64,000 nucleotides of DNA from an uncultured Flavobacteriaceae bacterium (GTDB lineage Bacteria > Bacteroidota > Bacteroidia > Flavobacteriales > Flavobacteriaceae). Numbering within the stretch: position 1 is the first letter of the stretch; every line of letters begins with the position of its first letter. The stretch lies in NCBI GenBank assembly GCA_947503005.1, contig CANNCA010000002.1:248001-312000 (forward strand). The letters are read 5' to 3'. The notes under the pieces are model-generated. The model did not search any database. It saw only the letters and a program-made list of their open reading frames with translations, and was not told where the DNA came from. A program made the position numbers and the translations under genes. Below are positions 55,466 to 63,307 of this stretch, piece by piece.

Positions 55466-55500
55466 AAAAGGCCTTAGGTAAATCCTAAGGCCTTTTGTTT
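55466..55500 (+). terminator. Terminator after the FAS1 gene
   Basis: 13-bp stem AAAAGGCCTTAGG / CCTAAGGCCTTTT, loop of 5 nt, T-rich tail. Confidence 0.9.
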
Positions 55501-55506
55501 ATAGAA

Positions 55507-55538
55507 AACCCCGCAACGGACGAATCCGCTACGGGGCT
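55507..55538 (-). terminator. Terminator of the basic exported-protein gene
   Basis: Minus strand: CCCCG...CGGGG outer stem with inner CGGA/TCCG, followed by TTTTCT; lies 29 bp after the stop at 55567. Confidence 0.75.
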
Positions 55539-55566
55539 AAACAACTAACCAACCTAAAAACTATCT

Positions 55567-56781
55567 TTATTGCCTTCCTCTTCTTGAGTTTGTAGCACTT
55601 CTATTACTTCTTGAACGACTTGATGATGTACTTCTAGTCGCTGTACTCCTAGTTCTTGAAGGAGCCTTTGCAACCGATCTCGAAGATGTACTTCTAGATT
55701 TGATATTGCTACTTCTAGAGGGCGTTCTTTGTGCTGACCTTTGCGTACTTCTGGCCTGTGGCTTTCTGTACTGTGTCGTACTCCTTGTTACCGTTCTGCT
55801 CCGTGGTGTTTGTGTAACTGTTCTTTTAGCTACAGTTTTACGCTGCGGAGTTCGAGCAGTGGACGTGGTTCTTTTAACAGTCTTACTATTCGATGAACGC
55901 GTATCGCCTTTTCTGTACGTACTTCTGCTTATACCTTTTGAACGATTGGCAGAGGCATTTCTCGTACTTCTAGCGGTACTATTGTTCGAACGTTTTTGAG
56001 TCGCACGATTGATATTCCTATTTGATACCGTACTTCGCTTAACGCTTCTGGCACCGTTTGAACGCGCAACAGATCTATTGGTTTTAGCACGGTTTTCACG
56101 TAGAGCAACTCTTTTGTCATTGCGATATACACTTGAACGTTCTCTACGTACTTGATTATATCTATGTGTCCTCCCAATTTTCGCGTACGCATGTCTTCTA
56201 TTATATCTATATGGATTATAGAACGTATACCTAAATGGGTTATAGTATCTTCTGTAAGGAGTAGTCCTTACAAAACAGAATCCGATAGCCGGTCTTGCAA
56301 AGAAGCTATGAAAAGGTCTATAGATATAACGTCTGTTGTATACATTGATAAACCCTGTATGGTAATCATAGAAACCTCTTCGGTTATAGTATACGTACAT
56401 GTTGCCCAACCGATTTACACGTCCGTTACGATAGTTGATATCGACACTACCCACTTGTGAAACACGACCGTAGTAGTCATAATAGATAGGAATGTTCTCA
56501 ACTTGAATTACTGCACCATAATCATCGTATTGGGCATATGGACTGTAATCAAAACCTGAATTAAAGGTCACATTTCTACGATGTCTACCAATTCTATTGT
56601 CAATGTAAAAGTCAAACTCTCCATCGGGATAGACCGCGAAAGTGATACCTTCCTCTACAAAAATAAAGGAGTTATTGTATCTATAAGCATTGCGTTCTGC
56701 AACCTTATCATCAGCTGTGTTAGCGAAGGAAGCTGAGGTTCCTAAAATAATCGCCATAAAAAGTAAAACTAAATTTCTCAT
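55567..56781 (-). CDS. Exported protein with a long Arg/Ser/Thr low-complexity tail
   Basis: 404 aa. Signal peptide (cleavage near SFANT), an N-terminal beta-rich part (about 35-145) with repeats of the type VQVGSVDINYRNGRVNRLGN, then an Arg/Tyr-rich segment, and from about residue 215 to the end an extremely basic Arg/Ser/Thr tail with almost no hydrophobic residue. I know no family for the tail; the N-terminal half is seen in flavobacterial hypothetical proteins. A charge-based interaction with acidic surface glycans or DNA is only a guess. Confidence 0.7.
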   Translation of the reverse strand: MRNLVLLFMAIILGTSASFANTADDKVAERNAYRYNNSFIFVEEGITFAVYPDGEFDFYIDNRIGRHRRNVTFNSGFDYSPYAQYDDYGAVIQVENIPIYYDYYGRVSQVGSVDINYRNGRVNRLGNMYVYYNRRGFYDYHTGFINVYNRRYIYRPFHSFFARPAIGFCFVRTTPYRRYYNPFRYTFYNPYRYNRRHAYAKIGRTHRYNQVRRERSSVYRNDKRVALRENRAKTNRSVARSNGARSVKRSTVSNRNINRATQKRSNNSTARSTRNASANRSKGISRSTYRKGDTRSSNSKTVKRTTSTARTPQRKTVAKRTVTQTPRSRTVTRSTTQYRKPQARSTQRSAQRTPSRSSNIKSRSTSSRSVAKAPSRTRSTATRSTSSSRSRSNRSATNSRRGRQ

Positions 56782-56979
56782 GATATAAGGTTTAAGTTCC
56801 CGAATGCAACTATTTACATTCGATAACTATATACCAAACAACGTGCCAGAAAATAAAAAAATCAATTAAGTATTTGAAAATGAGATGGTTGAAATTATTC
56901 TGTATCGAGCAAAAGAGAACTTCTGTTTTACTACTTGAAACAAAGTAGCTTGGATTTAGATTGATTAAGTGTCCCTTAA

Positions 56980-59757
56980 CTATAGCTTTTCCTTAAGATA
57001 TTTTGCGGTATGTGAAGTCTTGCTCTGAATGAGTTCTTCAGGAGTTCCGAACGCGAGCAGTTGACCACCGTTTTCACCACCTTCAGGACCTAGGTCGATG
57101 ATATGGTCGGCACATTTGATCAATTCGATATTATGCTCAATTACAATAATTGAATGGCCGCGCTCAATTAGCGCCGTGAAGGACTTTAAAAGTTTCTTGA
57201 TATCATGAAAATGAAGGCCTGTGGTCGGCTCATCAAAAATGAACAATGCCTTGTCTTTTGAATTTCCCTTGACCAAAAACGATGCGAGCTTGATGCGTTG
57301 TGCCTCGCCACCAGATAGGGTAGAGGAGGACTGCCCCAAAGTCACATAGCCTAGACCTACATCTTGCAAGGGTTTTAACTTGGTAACTAATTTCTTCTGC
57401 TCTCCCTTATCGAAGAAGTCAATGGCATCATCAATGGTCATATTCAAAATATCATCGATAGTTGCATCGTTAAACTTGACTTCCAGAACTTCTTTTTTAA
57501 ATCGTTTTCCGCCACAAGTATCGCACTCGAGGTGCACATCGGCCATAAACTGCATTTCCACTGTGATTTCACCTTCACCCTTGCATTTTTCACAGCGTCC
57601 GCCATCCACATTAAAGGAAAAATGCTTCGCCTGGTAGTTCCTGATTTTGCTCAGTTTTTGAGATGCAAATAGGCTTCGAATATCGTCATATGCCTTGATA
57701 TAGGTCACGGGATTAGAACGTGATGATCGTCCAATTGGATTTTGATCTACAAATTCAACATGTTTGATATGCTGGTATTTTCCGTTTGATGCGGTAAACT
57801 GGCCCGCTTTTTCACCGTAACCACCAACCTCTTTTAAGATTATAGGATACAGTAACTTTTTTACCAAAGTACTTTTACCACTTCCGGAAACACCTGTGAC
57901 CACGGTCAGCATGTTCAAGGGAAAGGTTACATCAAAGTTTTTAAGATTATTTTCTCGTGCACCTTTAATTTCAATATAATTCTTGGATGTTCTTCGTTTG
58001 CTAGGGACATCAATTTTTTCTGAACCATTTAAATAGCTTGCGGTCAACGACTGTGATTTTAGCACCTCGGTTAAAGGTCCAAATGCGACTACTTCACCGC
58101 CATGGGTTCCTGCCTCAGGACCAATATCGATAACTTCGTCCGCAGCTTTCATGATATCCTCATCATGCTCGACTACAATCACTGTATTACCTAAATCTCG
58201 GAGCGATAACAAAACGTCAACAAGGTTTTCAGTATCCTTTGGATGCAGTCCTATACTCGGTTCATCTAAAATATACATTGAACCTACAAGACTACTACCT
58301 AGAGAGGTTGCTAGATTAATTCGCTGACTTTCTCCCCCGGAAAGGGAATTTGACTTTCTGTTCAGGGTAAGGTAACTCAATCCTACTTTGTATAAAAAAC
58401 CTAGTCGGGTATTGATTTCTTTAAGAAGGCGGTTGGCGATTTGAGCATCATGAGTGCTAAGTGTGAGATTTTCGAAAAATGTCATCAGACGCTCAATAGG
58501 TAATTCTACCAGATCTGAAATTGACTTTCCGTCAACTTTTACATAGTGCGTTTCGGGTCTTAAACGCTTTCCTTTACAAACGTTGCAGCGAGTTTTTCCA
58601 CGATAACGTGAGAGCATCACACGATTTTGAATTTTATAACTCTTTTCTTCCAGCTGTGTAAAGAACTTGTGAAGTCCAATGAAATGGTCGTTGCCTTCCC
58701 AGACCAATTGCTTTTGTTCTTCTGAGAGTTCAAACCACGGTTTATGAATCGGAAAATCGAATTTATAAGCCGAGTTGACCAACTGGTCACGATACCACCC
58801 CATACTTTCCCCCCGCCAGGGAAAAACTGCATTTTCAAATACTGACAAAGCTGTATTGGGAACTACTAAATCTTCATCAATTCCGATTACATCACCATAG
58901 CCTTCACACTTGGGGCAGGCTCCGTACGGATTATTAAAACTGAACAAGTGAACGTTAGGTTCTAAAAAAGACATGCCATCTAGTTCAAACTTATTGCTGA
59001 AAGTTGTTTTGGCGCCATTTTCAAGTTCTTCGATAAAACATGCTCCTTGACCTTCAAAAAAAGCGGTATCCACGGCATTTGCCAAGCGATTGAAAAAGTC
59101 CTCATCCGCTTTCGTAATAATTCTGTCAACGACTAAATCAAATTGCCTTCCAATATCCTTCGGCGCTTTATCAATCCGGATAACCTCTCCCTTGTATTTT
59201 ATTCTGGCATACCCCTGTTTTGAGAGAAGTGCTAAAGATTTTAGGGTTTCCCTTTCTGGTTTGATGGAAATAGGGGCCAATAAAAGCAGCTTTTTTCCTT
59301 CCGCATAATTTTTTACATGATTGACAACATCCGTAACCGTATCCTTCTTGACTTCTTTCCCCGATATTGGTGAAATCGTTTTCCCGATTCGGGCAAAAAG
59401 TAATTTCAAATAGTCATAGATTTCCGTAGTCGTACCAACTGTAGAGCGTGGATTCGTGGAGTTGACTTTCTGTTCGATTGCTATTGCAGGGGCGATTCCT
59501 TTAATATAATCTACTTTTGGTTTGTCGAGTTTCCCTAAAAATTGTCTTGCATAGGAGGAAAGGCTTTCTACATACCTTCTTTGCCCTTCAGCATATAAGG
59601 TGTCAAATGCTAAGCTTGACTTTCCTGAACCTGACAAACCGGTGATTACCACCAATTTATTTCTTGGTATGACAACATCTATGTTCTTCAAATTATGCAG
59701 CTTTGCACCTTTGATAATGATGTTTTCTTTCGGATTTACGTCAAGCAGGTTCGTCAT
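56980..59757 (-). CDS. uvrA: Excinuclease ABC subunit A
   Basis: 925 aa, full length. DNA damage recognition in nucleotide excision repair, with UvrB and UvrC. Two ABC ATPase modules: Walker A GLSGSGKSSLAFDT and GVSGSGKSTLVKKLL; signatures LSGGESQRINLA and LSGGEAQRIKLA; two zinc modules (CNVCKGKRLRPE; CEKCKGEGEITVEM...CDTCGGKRF). Single gene. uvrB and uvrC are not in the window. Confidence 0.96.
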   Translation of the reverse strand: MTNLLDVNPKENIIIKGAKLHNLKNIDVVIPRNKLVVITGLSGSGKSSLAFDTLYAEGQRRYVESLSSYARQFLGKLDKPKVDYIKGIAPAIAIEQKVNSTNPRSTVGTTTEIYDYLKLLFARIGKTISPISGKEVKKDTVTDVVNHVKNYAEGKKLLLLAPISIKPERETLKSLALLSKQGYARIKYKGEVIRIDKAPKDIGRQFDLVVDRIITKADEDFFNRLANAVDTAFFEGQGACFIEELENGAKTTFSNKFELDGMSFLEPNVHLFSFNNPYGACPKCEGYGDVIGIDEDLVVPNTALSVFENAVFPWRGESMGWYRDQLVNSAYKFDFPIHKPWFELSEEQKQLVWEGNDHFIGLHKFFTQLEEKSYKIQNRVMLSRYRGKTRCNVCKGKRLRPETHYVKVDGKSISDLVELPIERLMTFFENLTLSTHDAQIANRLLKEINTRLGFLYKVGLSYLTLNRKSNSLSGGESQRINLATSLGSSLVGSMYILDEPSIGLHPKDTENLVDVLLSLRDLGNTVIVVEHDEDIMKAADEVIDIGPEAGTHGGEVVAFGPLTEVLKSQSLTASYLNGSEKIDVPSKRRTSKNYIEIKGARENNLKNFDVTFPLNMLTVVTGVSGSGKSTLVKKLLYPIILKEVGGYGEKAGQFTASNGKYQHIKHVEFVDQNPIGRSSRSNPVTYIKAYDDIRSLFASQKLSKIRNYQAKHFSFNVDGGRCEKCKGEGEITVEMQFMADVHLECDTCGGKRFKKEVLEVKFNDATIDDILNMTIDDAIDFFDKGEQKKLVTKLKPLQDVGLGYVTLGQSSSTLSGGEAQRIKLASFLVKGNSKDKALFIFDEPTTGLHFHDIKKLLKSFTALIERGHSIIVIEHNIELIKCADHIIDLGPEGGENGGQLLAFGTPEELIQSKTSHTAKYLKEKL

Positions 59758-59876
59758 GATATTTTATCGGATTGCGAAGATACAATATGCTTATTTCAAT
59801 CCCCAATTTTGATGAACCCCTAGATGTAAAATGTAGTTTCCTTTTTATATTTTTTAACTAAGTATTAATTTTTTTC

Positions 59877-59884
59877 TATATTTG
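59877..59884 (+). promoter_or_regulatory. Candidate -7 element of sigma factor gene 1
   Basis: TATATTTG, exact TAnnTTTG match. The transcript would begin near 59890, leaving a leader of about 115 nt that contains the inverted repeat described at 59918-60003. Confidence 0.5.
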
Positions 59885-59917
59885 AACTCACTTAAAAGCG
59901 AAAGTGCCTATAGCAAT

Positions 59918-60003
59918 ACAATTACTTTTTTGAAATAGTTAGAATAACCCACAAACCTTTTCACTTGAAAAGGCTACTAATTTTAACCCCAAAAAGTAAT
60001 TGT
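59918..60003 (+). promoter_or_regulatory. Structured leader of sigma factor gene 1
   Basis: 13-bp perfect inverted repeat (59918-59930 with 59991-60003), loop of 60 nt with an internal 7-bp hairpin CCTTTTC-ACTT-GAAAAGG (59956-59973). The right arm ends one base before the ATG at 60005, so the folded leader would hide the initiation region. Confidence 0.45.
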
Positions 60004-60004
60004 T

Positions 60005-60586
60005 ATGGAAGTACAAATTGAAGACTCAGTACTTATAAAAAGATATGTTAGCGGAGACGAGAGAGCTCTGGAAGCATTGATCAATAGGCACAATCAACGT
60101 ATCAGCAGTTTCATTTATTCAAAGGTCAACGACAGAGGTATCACTGAAGATATTTTTCAAGACACTTTTATTAAGGTTATTCGAACCCTTAAGCGGGGCA
60201 CCTATAGTGAAGAAGGTAAATTTCTGCCCTGGGTCATGCGAATCGCACATAACCTTATTATAGATCACTTTAGAAAGAGTAGCAGAATGCCTATGTACGA
60301 TGGCTCAGATAGTTTCAATGTGTTTTCTGTAATGGGTGATGACAAACTGAATGCCGAGAATCAGATTATCAAAAACCAGATTGATTCTGATTTGACCATC
60401 TTAATTGAAGAATTGCCCGAAGATCAAAAAGAGGTTCTTATGATGCGTATTTATAAGGATATGAGTTTTAAGGAAATCTCAGAGAATACTGGTGTAAGTA
60501 TTAATACAGCCTTAGGAAGAATGCGATACGCTCTTATCAACCTAAGGAAGATAATTAACGAGAACAATATAGTTTTAACGAACTAA
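60005..60586 (+). CDS. Sigma-70 family (ECF-like) RNA polymerase sigma factor, copy 1
   Basis: 193 aa. Region 2 with DIFQDTFIKVIRTLKRG and the WVMRIAHNLIIDHFRKS core-binding/-10 segment; region 4 with QKEVLMMRIYKDMSFKEISENTGVSINTALGRMRYAL helix-turn-helix. No regions 1 or 3, as in ECF factors. No anti-sigma gene adjoins it; instead a 47-aa ORF follows 105 bp downstream. The paralogue 670 bp downstream has the same arrangement. Confidence 0.92.
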   Translation: MEVQIEDSVLIKRYVSGDERALEALINRHNQRISSFIYSKVNDRGITEDIFQDTFIKVIRTLKRGTYSEEGKFLPWVMRIAHNLIIDHFRKSSRMPMYDGSDSFNVFSVMGDDKLNAENQIIKNQIDSDLTILIEELPEDQKEVLMMRIYKDMSFKEISENTGVSINTALGRMRYALINLRKIINENNIVLTN

Positions 60587-60619
60587 TTGGACCTTAGGTC
60601 TAATAAACGAATTAATTAA

Positions 60620-60633
60620 CGTTCGGTCGAACG
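60620..60633. repeat. Short palindrome between sigma factor 1 and the small ORF
   Basis: CGTTCG-GT-CGAACG, perfect 6-bp arms, 33 bp after the sigma-factor stop. Possible operator or RNA hairpin; no T run. Confidence 0.35.
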
Positions 60634-60691
60634 GATTGATTATATTTATTTAATATGGCGTTTTACTAGTGAAACAAAACTTTAAATAGAT

Positions 60692-60835
60692 ATGGAAAAA
60701 ATTTACTCTAAACAAAATAAGGATTGTAAACTAGTTAAAGCACAACCCCAAACGGTAGCCTTCTTGTTGAACTATTCTAAGTCACTCAAGATTACGGAAG
60801 CCAAGGGCATAAAATTTGAAAGTAATTTGAATTAA
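60692..60835 (+). CDS. 47-aa small protein, copy 1
   Basis: ORF of 48 codons including TAA: starts MEKIYSKQNKDCKLVKAQ, middle TVAFLLNYSKSLKI, ends KFESNLN. Hydrophilic, no signal or membrane segment, one Cys. 28 of 47 residues are identical to the ORF at 61913-62056, which has exactly the same length and stands behind the second sigma factor. Conservation of frame, length and place shows that it is translated. Function unknown; a role in sigma-factor control is inference. Confidence 0.75.
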   Translation: MEKIYSKQNKDCKLVKAQPQTVAFLLNYSKSLKITEAKGIKFESNLN

Positions 60836-60852
60836 GTCTTACATAGCTTTAG

Positions 60853-60887
60853 AAAAACCCCGACAATTATAATTGTCGGGGTTTTTT
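60853..60887. terminator. Terminator after small ORF copy 1
   Basis: Perfect palindrome with arm AAACCCCGACAATT, A run before and T6 after. Closes the first sigma/small-ORF unit. Confidence 0.9.
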
Positions 60888-61120
60888 GTTATACCAGCTT
60901 TTGTAAAAGGTGATTTGTTTAGTATTGGCAACTGTGATTATTAATTGCGGCTGAAGCTTCAAAAACCATATTGTACTCAAAACATCGACGAACTACATTC
61001 TTACCTGTTTCACGAAGCAACGCCTCTGAGTGCAATTTATTTTGTTCAAGATTGAAAAAGTAGCGTTTCACATCAAAAACTGCCTATTTGACAACATTGT
61101 TTTTTCGGCTCGCCCCGTAA

Positions 61121-61196
61121 TATCTAGTTTTAGGTCATAATTGAAAATCACGGTTCAAACCAAGATTTAAAATTAAACTCAAAAAATAACTAGATA
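61121..61196 (+). promoter_or_regulatory. Inverted repeat in the leader of sigma factor gene 2
   Basis: TATCTAGTT (61121-61129) and AACTAGATA (61188-61196), loop of 58 nt. The right arm ends exactly at the ATG at 61197. Same geometry as in copy 1 but different sequence; 9 bp in AT-rich DNA could be chance. Confidence 0.3.
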
Positions 61197-61838
61197 ATGA
61201 CCCAAAAAAAACTTTCTAACAGGAAGTCCCGAACCTTAACAGAAAAACCTACAAGCATGGAATTACAGATTGAAGATTCAGTACTCGTCAGAGATTACAT
61301 CAGTGGAGATGAAAAATCTTTGGAAATCCTCATCAACAGGCACAACCAGCGCATCACAAGCTTTATTTACTCAAAAGTATTGGACAGGGATGTTACGGAA
61401 GATATCTTTCAAGACACCTTTATTAAGGTAATTAAAACTTTGAAAAAGGGCAGTTACAGTGAGGAAGGTAAATTTTTACCATGGGTAATGCGAATTGCAC
61501 ATAACCTGATCATCGATCATTTTAGAAAGAACAAAAGAATGCCGAAGTTCGAAGGTAATGATGACTTCAATATTTTTTCCGTTATCGGAGATGATAAATT
61601 GAATGCCGAAAAGCAAATTATCAAAAATCAAATCGATTCTGATTTAAGGGATTTGATCGAAGAATTACCGGATGATCAAAGAGAGGTGCTTTTAATGCGT
61701 ATCTATAAAGATATGAGCTTTAAGGAAATCTCTGAAAACACCGGTGTTAGTATTAATACGGCATTAGGAAGAATGAGATATGCACTTATCAACCTTAGAA
61801 AGATCATAGACAAGCATAATATCGTATTAACTAATTAA
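61197..61838 (+). CDS. Sigma-70 family (ECF-like) RNA polymerase sigma factor, copy 2
   Basis: 213 aa from ATG 61197, or 193 aa from ATG 61257, which aligns exactly with the start of copy 1. The extra 20 residues are basic and polar. Regions 2 and 4 are nearly identical to copy 1 (EDIFQDTFIKVIKTLKKG; KDMSFKEISENTGVSINTAL), so both probably read similar promoters. Differences cluster in the linker (RMPKFEGNDDFNIFSV) and N-terminus. Followed by the second 47-aa ORF. Confidence 0.9.
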   Translation: MTQKKLSNRKSRTLTEKPTSMELQIEDSVLVRDYISGDEKSLEILINRHNQRITSFIYSKVLDRDVTEDIFQDTFIKVIKTLKKGSYSEEGKFLPWVMRIAHNLIIDHFRKNKRMPKFEGNDDFNIFSVIGDDKLNAEKQIIKNQIDSDLRDLIEELPDDQREVLLMRIYKDMSFKEISENTGVSINTALGRMRYALINLRKIIDKHNIVLTN

Positions 61839-61912
61839 TAGGGTTCTCCTAGGTAGTAACAATAATTCCATTTTAGTTGCGTTATCTTATCATAACATGA
61901 TGATAACTCGAT

Positions 61913-62056
61913 ATGGAAAAAATTTACACTAGAGACCAACAAGATTGTAAGCTCACCAAAACTTCTCCGGAAACGGTTCGGTTTTTGCTGAACTTTTCGA
62001 AGTCACTTCGAGTGATGGAGTATCAAAGCTTCAAGTTTGAGAGTATTTTAAACTAA
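61913..62056 (+). CDS. 47-aa small protein, copy 2
   Basis: Starts MEKIYTRDQQDCKLTKTS, middle TVRFLLNFSKSLRV, ends KFESILN. Same length as copy 1 and 60 percent identical to it; substitutions are mostly conservative (Lys/Arg, Tyr/Phe, Ile/Val). Lies 74 bp after sigma factor 2 and directly before a terminator, so the pair is probably one transcript. Confidence 0.75.
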   Translation: MEKIYTRDQQDCKLTKTSPETVRFLLNFSKSLRVMEYQSFKFESILN

Positions 62057-62088
62057 AAAAGACCCGCAGTTAGCGGGTCTTTTTTAGT
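62055..62088. terminator. Bidirectional terminator shared with nth
   Basis: Stem AAAAAGACCCGC / GCGGGTCTTTTT, loop AGTTA. The nth stop codon (62072-62070) lies in the loop, and its last codons form one arm. Confidence 0.9.
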
Positions 62089-62732
62089 TTATGATAGTCA
62101 TCCAAGACTTTTTTTCTTCCAATGGTCTTGGTAATAATGTCTTTTTCCAACTCCCAGCCTCGAGCAGGTGAATATTCTCGTCCGTACCAAATAATCTGTA
62201 AATGCAAATCATTCCATAATTCCTTGGGGAATAACCGCTTTGCATCTTTTTCAGTTTGAACTACATTTTTTCCATTTGAGAAACCCCACCTGTATAGTAG
62301 CCTGTGAATATGTGTGTCTACCGGGAAAGCAGGAATACCAAAAGCTTGGGAGACTACAACACTAGCTGTTTTGTGACCTACGGACGGAAATTCTTCCAAA
62401 AGTGCTATGTCCTTTGGAACAACACCATCGTATTCTTCGACCAATATTTTAGAAAGTCCATAAATTCCTTTTGCTTTCGTGGGCGAAAGACCTACGGGTT
62501 TGATGATTTCCCTAATTTCATCCACAGAAAGTTTTACCATGTCATACGGATTGTCGGCCTTGGCAAAAAGTAAGGGTGTAATTTGGTTTACACGTACATC
62601 AGTACTTTGGGCCGACATTAAAACGGCTATCAGCAGGGTATACGGGTCCTTATGTTCAAGCGGGACGGGAATCGTCGGATAAAGTTCTTGAAGTTTCCGG
62701 ATTACAAAATCAACCTTTTCAGATTTGTTCAT
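62070..62732 (-). CDS. nth: Endonuclease III, cysteine-free
   Basis: 220 aa. Base-excision-repair glycosylase/AP lyase for oxidised pyrimidines. Helix-hairpin-helix LEEFPSVGHKTASVVV with catalytic Lys121 and Asp139 in FPVDTHIHR; MSAQSTD near the N-terminus. The C-terminal Cys4 iron-sulfur loop of E. coli Nth is replaced by YGREYSPARGWELEKDIITK, and the whole protein contains no cysteine, so it cannot bind the cluster. Confidence 0.92.
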   Translation of the reverse strand: MNKSEKVDFVIRKLQELYPTIPVPLEHKDPYTLLIAVLMSAQSTDVRVNQITPLLFAKADNPYDMVKLSVDEIREIIKPVGLSPTKAKGIYGLSKILVEEYDGVVPKDIALLEEFPSVGHKTASVVVSQAFGIPAFPVDTHIHRLLYRWGFSNGKNVVQTEKDAKRLFPKELWNDLHLQIIWYGREYSPARGWELEKDIITKTIGRKKVLDDYHKLKKTR

Positions 62733-62739
62733 ATTTGTT

Positions 62740-62747
62740 TAACTTTG
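62740..62747 (+). promoter_or_regulatory. Candidate -7 element of bcp
   Basis: TAACTTTG, exact TAnnTTTG match, 39 bp before the bcp ATG in the nth-bcp divergent gap. Confidence 0.4.
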
Positions 62748-62786
62748 GATAAAATTATTTAAACATAAAACTAATAAAATAACGAC

Positions 62787-63239
62787 ATGAAAACTTTAAA
62801 AGCGGGAGATAAGGTGCCCGAATTTTCAGCAAGAGATCAAGATGGCAATACTATCAAATTATCTGATTATAAGGGAAGAAAATTAATCGTTTTTTTCTAT
62901 CCCAAAGCAAATACACCTGGTTGTACCGCAGAAGCTTGTAATTTGCGGGACAACTATAAGGAGTTGAAAGCTCAAGGTTATGAGCTATTGGGGGTTAGTG
63001 CCGATTCAGAAAAGAAACAAACTAATTTCAGGAATAAATTCAAATTTCCCTTTCCGCTATTGGCAGATGAAGACCATACCGTCATCAATACTTTTGGTGT
63101 TTGGGGTCCAAAGAAATTCATGGGTCGGGAATACGACGGTATTCATAGAATGACCTTTATAATAGACGAAACCGGAACTATTTCAAAGGTTATCGAAAAA
63201 GTGAAAACAAAAGATCATGCTGCTCAAATTTTAGATTAA
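62787..63239 (+). CDS. bcp: Thioredoxin-dependent peroxiredoxin (Bcp/PrxQ)
   Basis: 150 aa. Reduces peroxides. Peroxidatic Cys46 in PKANTPGCTAEACNLRD and resolving Cys51 five residues on, the atypical 2-Cys PrxQ arrangement. Cytoplasmic, no signal peptide. Divergent from nth. Confidence 0.93.
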   Translation: MKTLKAGDKVPEFSARDQDGNTIKLSDYKGRKLIVFFYPKANTPGCTAEACNLRDNYKELKAQGYELLGVSADSEKKQTNFRNKFKFPFPLLADEDHTVINTFGVWGPKKFMGREYDGIHRMTFIIDETGTISKVIEKVKTKDHAAQILD

Positions 63240-63259
63240 ATTTAGCAGGTATGGGAAAC

Positions 63260-63293
63260 AAAAAAAGCCCTTGATTTCATCAAGGGCTTTTCT
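63260..63293. terminator. Bidirectional terminator
   Basis: Stem AAAAGCCCTTGA / TCAAGGGCTTTT, 5-nt loop, between bcp and the convergent right-edge gene. Confidence 0.9.
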
Positions 63294-63307
63294 GATTTTG
63301 ACGTTTT

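Larger units (their letters stand above)
60836..61196. other. Intergenic stretch between the two sigma modules
   Basis: Holds the terminator at 60853-60887, a possible 50-codon GTG-started frame on the minus strand (60919-61071, beginning KRYFFNLEQN, ending INNHSCQY) that matches nothing I know and may be chance, and the leader of the second sigma gene with a 9-bp inverted repeat ending at 61196. Confidence 0.5.

Noticed and set aside
55700-55999. Leu/Val-rich plus-strand frame opposite the basic tail gene
   Set aside because: Antisense of Arg/Ser/Thr codons automatically gives Leu/Val/Cys-rich sequence; apparent membrane segments are an artefact.
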